Shown piece by piece: positions 13,150 to 21,600 of a DNA stretch of 64,000 nucleotides (the first letter of the stretch is position 1; each line of letters opens with the position of its first letter). Source of the stretch: Paenibacillus sp. PastM-3 (GTDB taxonomy: Bacteria > Bacillota > Bacilli > Paenibacillales > Paenibacillaceae). The stretch spans positions 310,001-374,000 of the forward strand of contig NZ_JARXXP010000001.1 in NCBI RefSeq assembly GCF_029893965.1. Reading direction: 5' to 3'. The translations under genes were made by a program, and so were the position numbers. The notes under the pieces were generated by a model, which did not search any database, was not told the DNA's origin, and saw only the letters and a program-made list of their open reading frames with translations.

Positions 13150-14072
13150 AACACTTCCCCATCCCATTTAAACAGCTTTGCTTGATTCGTACGCAGCCAG
13201 GACAACGCAAAATCCTGAAAAATTTCGGCTTCTTTACTAATTACCTTACCTTTTTTGGTAATGAGATATGTGTCCCAGGTACATTCATCGAAATCCTTAA
13301 AAGGTCTAATTACAGTGTTCTTGTGCGGGTTGTTGAAGGCGCAGTAATCGACGGACAATCCAATTCCTTTATTGGCGCTTGCAATTTGATGAGTAAACTC
13401 AATTTCAGAGGTTTCCAGAAGGATTTGCGGTGTAACTCCCGCTTTTAGGAACCGGTTCATATTGTTGTGATAGGGCCGGAAAGCACGTCCCTCCAGGGCA
13501 ATTGGCTCATTTTCCAAATCTTCGTATGCAATAGCTCGTTTTTGTGCCAGTCTATGTTCTTTATGGATAACCAGACAATGCTTATGTGAGGTGAAGAAGG
13601 TAGCGTTAAATTTAACAGTATTAATGGGTCCTGCAAGAAATCCGAGTTCGGCTTTTTCTGTCCATATCTTTTCCTCGGTTGAATCATCCGGAGCCTCAAT
13701 AATATCCAGTTGAATATCGGGATAAGCTTCCCGGAAATCAATTAAAAAGTCTACTGTTAAATATGCGATAACTCCGAATGTAGATGCAATCGTCAGAGGC
13801 GTTAGTCTTTCAGAGGCTTTCATTTGGGTAGTCTTCTTAAGAGAAGTTAATTCTTTGATGATTTGTCCGGATTTTTCGTTTAGGACATCCCCATACTTTG
13901 TTGGAAAGACACCCTTTGGTGTTCTGCTGAACAGCTCCAGGTCCAGTTCCCTTTCGAGCTTTTTAATCGTTTGACTCAATCCTTGAGGCGTCATAAACAA
14001 GGCCTGTGCTGCCTGATTAATACTTTTGTATTGGTACACCGCCACAAATGCTTTTAGATCTTTAGTATCCAT
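13146..14072 (-). CDS. LysR-family transcription regulator
   Basis: This 308-residue regulator has an N-terminal winged helix-turn-helix (about 1-60, SINQAAQALFMTPQGLSQTIKK) and a C-terminal LysR effector domain. It is transcribed divergently from the second nitrilase gene across 184 bases, the standard arrangement for a LysR activator and its target. The effector could be the nitrile or its acid product, which is inference. The start ATG is preceded by AGGTGAGGAT. Confidence 0.92.
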   Translation of the reverse strand: MDTKDLKAFVAVYQYKSINQAAQALFMTPQGLSQTIKKLERELDLELFSRTPKGVFPTKYGDVLNEKSGQIIKELTSLKKTTQMKASERLTPLTIASTFGVIAYLTVDFLIDFREAYPDIQLDIIEAPDDSTEEKIWTEKAELGFLAGPINTVKFNATFFTSHKHCLVIHKEHRLAQKRAIAYEDLENEPIALEGRAFRPYHNNMNRFLKAGVTPQILLETSEIEFTHQIASANKGIGLSVDYCAFNNPHKNTVIRPFKDFDECTWDTYLITKKGKVISKEAEIFQDFALSWLRTNQAKLFKWDGEVF

Positions 14073-14137
14073 ATCCTCACCTCATGTTATCTTGTCCATC
14101 TATCCTCCCCTACACTATCAAGTATAAGTTTAGACCT

Positions 14138-14154
14138 ATCAACAACAGCTTGAT
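14138..14154. promoter_or_regulatory. Possible LysR operator
   Basis: ATCAACAACAGCTTGAT is an interrupted dyad (ATCAA, seven bases, TTGAT) in the middle of the gap between the lysR and nitrilase genes. LysR sites are typically such dyads around a T-N11-A core. The exact footprint is not provable from sequence. Confidence 0.4.
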
Positions 14155-14256
14155 TGTTAAATAATATAACATGAATTATGATTTGGACAAGAAATTATTA
14201 TTAAATGTCATTAAATATATCATAATGAAAATGATACTTATTTAGGAGGACTCTTA

Positions 14257-15255
14257 ATGGAAAACTACGCTAAATTTAAAGCAGCTGCGGTTCAGGCCGC
14301 CCCCGTATTTTTAAACCTTGAAGCCACTGTTGATAAAACTTGCCGATTGGTAGACGAAGCCGCTGCAAACGGAGCAAAAGTGATTGCCTTCCCTGAAGCA
14401 TTTATCCCGGGATATCCCTGGTGGATCTGGCTTGGCAACGCTGATTATGGGATGAAATATTACATTCAGTTATATAAAAATGCTGTTGAAATTCCAAGCC
14501 AATCGATTCAGAAGTTAAGTGAAGCCGCCAGACGAAACAAGGTTTACTTCTGCGTGTCCGTCACAGAAAAAGAGGGCGGCTCCTTATACCTCACCCAATT
14601 GTGGTTCGACCCGGCTGGAAGTTTGATTGGCAAGCATCGTAAGCTAAAAGCGACCAATGCCGAAAAAACGATTTGGGGAGACGGGGATGGAAGTATGATG
14701 CCGGTCTTCAATACCGAATTCGGAAATCTTGGCGGTCTGCAATGCTGGGAGCACCTACTACCTTTGAATATTGCCGCGATGGCCTCCATGAACGAACAAG
14801 TGCACGTGTCCTCCTGGCCGATCTTCATGCCTTATGACGGTCATTTATTCGGTACAGACGCCTGTGAAACAGCCGCTAAATTTTATGCAATATCTAACCA
14901 AGTCTTCTGCTTAATGGCGTCTCAGATATGGACGGAGGAAATGCGGGATATTGTTGGAGAAACGGAATACCAGAAAAATTACATGCAGCTTGGTCATGGA
15001 TGTACCAAAATCATGGCGCCTAATGGCACAACAATAAGCAATACACTGGCCCATGATGAAGAGGGTATCGCTTATGCCGATGTTGATCTGGAGCAGATTA
15101 TACCGGGTAAATTCCTCATTGACCATGCCGGTCACTACTCTACCCCTGGATTTTTAAGCTTGACGTTTGACAAGACTGTACACAAACCGGTGAAGACTAT
15201 AGAAGGCAGTAAACCACAAACAATGACATACGAAGAAATTCAATTTACGGAGTAA
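14257..15255 (+). CDS. Nitrilase (C-N hydrolase), second paralog
   Basis: This 332-residue nitrilase has triad residues Glu47 (FPEAFIPGYP), Lys129 (HRKLKAT) and Cys163 (LQCWEHLLPL). By eye it is about half identical to the enzyme at 5031-6032, with the same length, the same motif order and the conserved C-terminal HAGHYSTP segment, so the two are paralogs from duplication or parallel recruitment. It is a single-gene unit under the divergent LysR gene. The ATG follows TTTAGGAGGAC. Differences around the active site (GNADYG against DTAPTE) suggest different substrates. Confidence 0.93.
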   Translation: MENYAKFKAAAVQAAPVFLNLEATVDKTCRLVDEAAANGAKVIAFPEAFIPGYPWWIWLGNADYGMKYYIQLYKNAVEIPSQSIQKLSEAARRNKVYFCVSVTEKEGGSLYLTQLWFDPAGSLIGKHRKLKATNAEKTIWGDGDGSMMPVFNTEFGNLGGLQCWEHLLPLNIAAMASMNEQVHVSSWPIFMPYDGHLFGTDACETAAKFYAISNQVFCLMASQIWTEEMRDIVGETEYQKNYMQLGHGCTKIMAPNGTTISNTLAHDEEGIAYADVDLEQIIPGKFLIDHAGHYSTPGFLSLTFDKTVHKPVKTIEGSKPQTMTYEEIQFTE

Positions 15256-15311
15256 GAGATTGTCGTGTAATCAGCAAAATCTCAAGAACTGTATGCATGA
15301 ATTTACTAAAT

Positions 15312-15346
15312 GGGATCATCGCGCTTTATGGCCGCCCGATGATCCC
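15312..15346 (+). terminator. Hairpin downstream of nitrilase 2
   Basis: GGGATCATCG and CGATGATCCC form a perfect 10-bp stem with a 15-base loop, 57 bases after the nitrilase stop. The following sequence is AT-rich but has no clean T run, so termination is probable rather than certain. Confidence 0.6.
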
Positions 15347-15448
15347 TCTAAATATATGTAATTTAACAGTACACACACCTTATCCACAAATGAAGTAAAT
15401 CATCATTTAACAAGTAGCTTTTTATGAAATCTTAATCATCCAGCCTCT

Positions 15449-15634
15449 CTAAGCTGATCCGGCGACAGCGGCAATCATAGGTATCGTCAGCACGGACAGC
15501 AAGGTTGTAATGAAGATCAGCTGCGCGGCCAGATAGGAGTCCGCCTGATACTGCTCGGTAAGCACTGTAAGATTAGGCGGCGCAGGCATGGCTGCAATGA
15601 CAACGGGGATGGCTTTGTTCGAAAAGGTTATCAA
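15449..15634 (-). pseudogene. AEC-family (auxin efflux carrier) transporter, C-terminal remnant
   Basis: About 60 codons read AIPVVIAAMPAPPNLTVLTE and a following hydrophobic helix (LIFITTLLSVLTIPMIA), which resembles the last two helices of AEC-family permeases, normally about 300 residues. Nothing upstream continues the gene, so this is a 3' fragment. Confidence 0.6.
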
Positions 15635-15749
15635 TATGATGTAATTTTCGTCTTGTGTAATCGTAAGGTTAAGGATTAGATTAAAAAAGCTTTGCGAAAT
15701 TACTTCTTAATATACCTAAATGATCTTATGATTAGACATTCATCAAATC

Positions 15750-15946
15750 GGCAATAGTACCATGTTCTTGTCCATTTTCGGCAATGGGATCAAGTTCTTG
15801 TCCAGAGCAAAGGACAAGAACTTGATCCCATAAAACAGAAAACCCGCGCTGGGCGCGTGCTCTAATGGGACTATGTTCTAGTCCACCGACAGTGTCGGAA
15901 GACAAGAACATAGTCCCTTGTAGGACAAGAACATGGTCCCATTGCC
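15750..15946. repeat. Dispersed palindromic repeat, copy A
   Basis: This is the longest of four copies. It contains six versions, in alternating orientation, of the word GGGAyCAwGTTCTTGTCC. Two of them form a perfect 20-bp stem (15784-15803 with 15812-15831). The outer pair (15750-15773 with 15923-15946) matches at 22 of 24 positions as terminal inverted repeats. A GC hairpin CCCGCGC-TGG-GCGCGTG lies in the middle. A third hairpin (GGGACTATGTTC against GAACATAGTCCC) is on the right. It sits within the remains of a minus-strand gene. Confidence 0.85.
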
Positions 15947-15959
15947 GAAACAAAGCGCA

Positions 15960-16370
15960 ATCACTTCTCCAAAATTTGCGTCTTCCCGGATCAACAAAAG
16001 GCAACCGGTTTCTAGCCGGCTGCCAAGTTGAGTACAGAAGATCGTTCAAGCGGATGCCTCCCCATTTGACCCGCTCGAAATTTAGCACATTTAAATCCTC
16101 TTCCACATATTCTCGATCCGACATGAGTTGATGAAAATTACTATCCCTGCAGCTGCTGGTATTTGTCCACACCGAGCTCCGCTGTTAATAGTTATGCAGA
16201 TGCAATCCTGAAGTTAGATCCCAGCTTGAAAGGGAGCTCCTCAGATAGACTTTTCTCGTTGACAAACTGTGCAGGAACGCAGCGGCTACCCGTTCCTTAG
16301 TAATCTCCTGATGCAATTCGTGCAATCGCTTGATGAGATCATCATGATGGATCGTTTTAGGATCGAACAT
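15960..16370 (-). pseudogene. Broken gene of unknown function
   Basis: The 5' part (16370-16185) encodes MFDPKTIHHDDLIKRLHELH and a segment AAFLHSLSTRKVYLRSSLSS. In another frame downstream the sequence EEDLNVLNFERVKWGGIRLN continues what looks like the same protein. The reading frame is broken at least once, and the 3' end runs into repeat copy A. I do not recognise a function. Confidence 0.5.
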
Positions 16371-16700
16371 AAGCCCTTTGCTATTGGCATAGTTGAAATC
16401 CTCAGCAGGAGCATTACATAGAGCAGCAGCAGGCCAACGATACTACCCGGAACCGGGAGATGCAGCAGCTTCTGCAGCTATTCTTCAGCCAAAAAAACAC
16501 ATACAATAGAGCAACTTCAGCAATAATACGGATAATTTTCACACAGCAGGAATTCCTTCAATCCTAAATTAAAAATCCTATGTAACACTTCCTCCTCTAG
16601 ACTATCAGAACTTTCAGCAAATTTTCAATTATTTTTCGACTCTTGTAAGGATTTTCATTAAAAAATTCTAGTGCTCCTCCGTCAGTTTATGAATCAGTGC
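16371..16700. other. Intergenic region without a gene
   Basis: The stretch between the broken gene and the che operon terminator is AT-rich. I see no open frame with a ribosome site and no strong hairpin. Confidence 0.6.
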
Positions 16701-16706
16701 TAAAAT

Positions 16707-16726
16707 GGCCCCTCTTCAAAGGGGCC
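16707..16726 (-). terminator. Terminator of the chemotaxis operon
   Basis: On the minus strand GGCCCC, an eight-base loop and GGGGCC form a perfect six-bp stem followed by ATTTTA, 20 bases after the cheB stop. Confidence 0.7.
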
Positions 16727-16745
16727 GGACACTTGCTATTTGGCT

Positions 16746-17798
16746 TTATCCTTCAAAAGCCATATCAATCAGGTTTTCGTAAATTTGGTGAAGCGGCACC
16801 TGCCGGTCCGTCAGTCCCGCTTCATGGACGGACCTCGGCATACCGTAAACTACGCACGATTCCTCCGCTTCCGCAAGCACTCTGCCCTTCATCTTTTTTA
16901 GTTCCCGGCAGCCGGCCGTACCGTCGGTCCCCATACCGGTTAGGATTACGGTTAGTATCCGCCTTCCGTATACAGGGACCGCTGATGTCAGCGCGGCGTC
17001 GATTGACGGCTTGTAGAGATATCGCCCCATTGTATCACCAGCGACGGTAAGAAGAACAACTCCGTCCTTCTGCCGGACGACCTGTGTCTGAAACCCGGCG
17101 GGAGCGACATAAACGTTGCCCGGGGCCGGCACTTCGCCATTCTCCGCTTCCTTGATCGTTATCGGACACAGATTGTTGAAGCGGTCCGCCAGCGGCTTCG
17201 TAAAGCCGGCAGGCATATGCTGTACGACCAGTACCGGTATCGGAAAGGTTGCTGGAAAACGGAGCAGTATCGACTGCAGCGCAGAAGGTCCGCCGGTAGA
17301 GGAGCCGATAAGAATGAGGTCCACGGCAGGACGGCGCGACGCCAACTCCACTGAAGGAATCTCAGCCGGACGGCCCTGCCGCTCAATCCCCGACGGTTTC
17401 GCCTGAGCTACGCATTTCACCCGCTCCAGGAATGTTTTATGCTCACCCGCTTGTCCGTCTCCCCCGATCAGATGGTCCTTCAGAAAAAAATCAACCGCTC
17501 CATGCTCCAGCGCTTTTATGGTCGCTTCGGTCCCATGATCCGTCTGAACGCTGAGCATCACTACCGGTACGGGGTGGTCGGCCATGATGATTTTCAACGC
17601 TTCGATGCCGTCCATTTCGGGCATCTCCACATCCATAGTTACGATATCCGGTTTAAGCCGGTTTACCTTTTCTACCGCCTCCGCCCCGTTCCTTGCGATT
17701 CCTACTACATAGAAGTCAGGGTCTTCGTCGAACAGGAGGTGGATCGCTCTGCGCATAAAAGCGGAATCGTCCACAATGAGAACTCCGTATCTGCTCAT
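16746..17798 (-). CDS. cheB: CheB protein-glutamate methylesterase
   Basis: This 350-residue enzyme removes methyl groups from (and deamidates) chemoreceptor glutamates. The receiver domain has Asp56 (VTMDVEMPEMDG). The methylesterase domain (about 160-345) has the catalytic Ser in GSSTGGPSALQ, His in VVQHMPAGFT and Asp in GMGTDGTAG. It overlaps cheR by four bases (ATGA). It is the last gene of the che operon and, with CheA present and CheY absent, its receiver is the only obvious phosphate acceptor encoded in this operon. Confidence 0.97.
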   Translation of the reverse strand: MSRYGVLIVDDSAFMRRAIHLLFDEDPDFYVVGIARNGAEAVEKVNRLKPDIVTMDVEMPEMDGIEALKIIMADHPVPVVMLSVQTDHGTEATIKALEHGAVDFFLKDHLIGGDGQAGEHKTFLERVKCVAQAKPSGIERQGRPAEIPSVELASRRPAVDLILIGSSTGGPSALQSILLRFPATFPIPVLVVQHMPAGFTKPLADRFNNLCPITIKEAENGEVPAPGNVYVAPAGFQTQVVRQKDGVVLLTVAGDTMGRYLYKPSIDAALTSAVPVYGRRILTVILTGMGTDGTAGCRELKKMKGRVLAEAEESCVVYGMPRSVHEAGLTDRQVPLHQIYENLIDMAFEG

Positions 17799-18619
17799 AG
17801 CGCCTCAGTCCTTTTTCTGAAATAAAAAGTCTCCTTCGCCTTCACCGTATCGAATCCGAACTCCTGTCTCCGGATCGTTTCGGCATGGCCGAGGAACAGA
17901 TAGCCTCCCGGCTTAAGCATCATGTAAAACCGCTCGATAATTCCGGAGACCGTATCCGGATCAAAGTAAATCAGCACATTGCGGCAAAAGATAGCGTCCA
18001 TTGTCCCCATCCGGTCCTTATGGAACGGGTGGAGCAAATTTGTGTGATTGAATTCCACCAGACTCCGGATCTCCGCTTTAACCCTGTAGCCGTTTCCTTC
18101 GTCGTCGAAAAATTCGTCCAGTTGCTCGCCGGTTGTTCTCCGGAAACACAGGGATTGTTTAGGGTATAAGCCCTTCTCCGCCATAGAAAGCACCCGCTGG
18201 TTAATATCGCTGGCAATGATCTGTAAATTTCCGCGGCCGGCTATCCCTTCACGGGCCAGCACCATGCCGATGCTGTACGGTTCTTCTCCTGAAGAGCAGG
18301 CAGCGCTCCAGATACGCATTACGCCGCCCTGTCCCTGTGCGGATACTATGCCGGCCAGTTCCTTAAGCTGGGCTTCTTCCCGGAAAAAATAGGTTTCGTT
18401 GATTGTGACGCACTGCATTAAAAGTTCGATTTCCCTGGCATCCCTCTGTACATGTTCCGCATATTGCAAGACGGTCAAATTCAGCTCCTGAAGCCTTTTG
18501 GCGATTTTGGTCTGCAGGCTGTACAGATTATTTCTGTAATTCAGGCCGCTGTGGTCATAAATAATTTCGGCGATACGGCGCAGCGGAGCCTCATCCGCTT
18601 TCAGTTCATTTACACTCAT
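17795..18619 (-). CDS. cheR: CheR chemoreceptor methyltransferase
   Basis: This enzyme methylates receptor glutamates with S-adenosylmethionine. It has an all-helical N-terminal domain (about 1-85) and a Rossmann domain with IWSAACSSGEEPYSIGMVLA and FCRNVLIYFD, both CheR signatures. Length 274 is normal. No TPR extension is present. It lies between the giant receptor gene and cheB, so the three form an adaptation set. The receptor lacks the NWETF-type C-terminal tether seen on some CheR substrates. Confidence 0.97.
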   Translation of the reverse strand: MSVNELKADEAPLRRIAEIIYDHSGLNYRNNLYSLQTKIAKRLQELNLTVLQYAEHVQRDAREIELLMQCVTINETYFFREEAQLKELAGIVSAQGQGGVMRIWSAACSSGEEPYSIGMVLAREGIAGRGNLQIIASDINQRVLSMAEKGLYPKQSLCFRRTTGEQLDEFFDDEGNGYRVKAEIRSLVEFNHTNLLHPFHKDRMGTMDAIFCRNVLIYFDPDTVSGIIERFYMMLKPGGYLFLGHAETIRRQEFGFDTVKAKETFYFRKRTEAL

Positions 18620-18659
18620 GATCCTTTCCCTTTCTGATTGCTGCTATCCTAAAGAAAGC

Positions 18660-21600
18660 TTAGCGGAACCGGATTATGCCAAGGGCATGCCTAACCGTCT
18701 GGAGACGTTCACCCGCTCCCCTGCATTGCTGTCCGAAAAGCTGAAGCTCCTGAGCCGCTGCCGCCATACGGTCCGCCGCATCATGGGCTTTCACAGCCAT
18801 TTCGCCCCCCAGTCCGCTGCTGGTGTTCAGCTGACCCCGCAAATGGCGAGACTCTGCCGCAGTTTGTACCGTCTGTTCTTCGAGCGTCTGAGCCAGTCGA
18901 AGCGAATCTTCCAGGCTCGCTGACAAGCGGGCTTCCGACAAATCCGCCGCGCTGGAGTGAAGTGTCATCCCCAGCTTCAAATACCGTCCGGCCGCCTCGC
19001 TGATTGTACCAGACCCTTCCTCCGCCTGGCCGAATTTTTCCATCAAGGCATTCCCTTCCTCAACCGAACTGCGGCACAGCTCCCGAAGCGAAGCTTGACG
19101 TTCGCCCAGTGTTTTGAGGCGTACCAACATCGCTTCCGCTTCGCCATGCTGAAGCTTAGCCTCGCGGCTCAGCATTCCGGATCCTTCCATCACCAAACCA
19201 AACCGCTCCTCCAAAGTGGAGAAGGCGCCGTCCTGTGCGGACAACACTTCATTCATCCAAACCAGCTTCTCCTTGGCCGAAGCGGAGCCGCCCGTTACAG
19301 CCTTGCCAATCTCCGCCTGCCGTTTCACCGCTTCCGTTACGGCAGCCGCCTGGTTGGTCACATTATTCGCCGCCGTAACGATACTGCGGCTTTGGCTCGC
19401 CTGCTCGGAAGCCGCCGCTGAAATCTGCTCCACCTGCTCGCGTGCATTGGTAATGCCTTGAATAACGTCCTCTGCGAAAGCGGCTTGTTCCTTAACGGCC
19501 GCTGTAACCATTTCGGCCTGTTTTGCCACATTCTCGAAGGAGGATGCCAATGACTGTCCTTGCTGGGTCTGCTGTTCCATCGCGGCGCTGATCATTGCAA
19601 TTTGCTCGCGCGCATCGCTGATTCCCTGTTCCATCTCTTCGGCGCCGCGCTCCTGCTCCAGCGTCGCCGCCGTGACCATTTCCGCCTGCTTGGTCACATT
19701 CGTAACTGCATTCACGATTTCACGGCTCTGTTTCGCCAGCTCGCCTGTAGCATAGGAAATCTGGCCGACCTGCTCACGGGCATTGAGTACACCCTGGATC
19801 ACCTGCTCCGCCGTATTCGCCTGCTCTTTGACAGCCGTCGATACCGTTTCCGCCTGCTTCGTTACATTCAGCGCAGCATCCGAGATCTCTTTTCCTTGCT
19901 TGGCCTGCTCGATCATGGCCTGGGAAACCTGGCGAACCTGCTCGCGTGCATTGCCTATTCCCTGAATGATCTCCCGAATTCCCCGCGCCTGCTCCATCGT
20001 GGCGATGGTTACGGCTTCCGCCTGTTTCGTTACATTTTCAACAGCGGTCACCACATCCCGGCTCTGCTTAGCCTGCTCGTTAATGGCTGTACTGATCTGT
20101 GCCACCTGCTCACGGGCATTTACAATCCCCTTGACGATTTCACCTGTACCGATAGACTGCTCCCGGACCGCATGGGTCACCAGCTCCGCCTGTTTGGTTA
20201 CATTGGTTATGGCTTTGGCGATATCTTGTCCCTGTTTCGCCTGCTCCACGGTGGCGTGTGTCACCTGACGAACCTGTTCACGCGCATTGGTAATGCCGCG
20301 GATAATTTCCTCTGTTCCTGAAGCCTGTTCTTTGACCGCAACCGTGATCATTTCCGTCTGCTCCACCAGTTGGGAAATGACGCTGACTACATTTTCGGCG
20401 CCTTTCGCCTGTTCGGCGGTCGCCGTCGATATTTGACTGATTTCACCGGTAATGCGGTCTACCCCGGTCACGATCTTCTGGATGGCGCTGTCGGCTTCAT
20501 CGGCGAGAACAGTGCCGTGCTGGACCTTCTGCGTACCCATATCGATTGCCTTGATTGCCTCCGACGTTTCGGACTGGATACCCTTGATCAGCTGGGCGAT
20601 TTCCTTTGTCGCTTTGGCGCTCCGTTCAGCCAGCTTTCTCACTTCATCGGCTACAACGGCAAAACCTTTGCCGTGTTCACCTGCACGGGCCGCCTCGATG
20701 GCGGCGTTCAGCGCCAGGAGATTGGTCTGTTCAGCGATATCGTCGATCACCTCAATGATGCTGCCGATCTCATCGGAGCTCTTGCCCAGGTTGACCATGA
20801 CCTTAGACGCTTGCGTTACCACCTCTTCGATCTCCTTCATCCCTTGCACCGATTGAATGACGGAGGACCGGCCTTCCTTCGCGTCTTTAAGCACCTCAAC
20901 GGCCAGTCCGTTGACTGATTGAGCGTTCTTTGCAACTTGTTCAATGGAGGCTGCCATCTGCTGTATGGTGGCCGAGGTATCGCCGGTAAACCGCTGGAGC
21001 TGTTCGGCATTCCCTGCGACTCCCTTAACGGATTTCCCCATCTGTTCGATGGAAGCGGAGATCTGCTCCACCGAACTCGCTGTGCTTTCGCTGTTTCCCG
21101 CCACCTGCTGGATGGATGCCACCATTTCCTGTACGGAGTCATTCGTTTCCTTAGCGGATGCCGTTAAGCTTTCGGCATTGTCCTTAACGCCCTGGATGGA
21201 ACGGCTCATCTCCTCAATGGAAGCTGAAATTTGTTCCACCGAACTCGCCGTGCTGTCGGCATTGCCGGCCACCTGCTGCACAGATGCCGCAATTTCCTGG
21301 ATCGCCGCCGAGGTTTCCTCAGCCGAAGCAGTCAGACTTTCGGCGTTTGCCGCCACGCTCTGGATAGAACCGCCCGTCTCCTCGATAGATGCGGAGATCT
21401 GTTCCACTGAGCTCGCTGTGCTTTCCGCATTGCCGGCTACCTGCTCTATTGAGATGATCATCTCCTGTACGGAATCGGTCATTTCCTTAGCCGATGCGGC
21501 CAGGCTGTCCCCGTTTTGCGCTACGCCCCGGATAGAGCCGCCCAGCTCTTCGATTGAAACCGAGATTTGCTCCACTGAACCGGATGTACTCTCGGCATTG

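Noticed and set aside
15750-15946. Repeated words resembling a small CRISPR array
   Set aside because: The words alternate in orientation, pair as hairpins and have no regular unique spacers. No cas genes are near.
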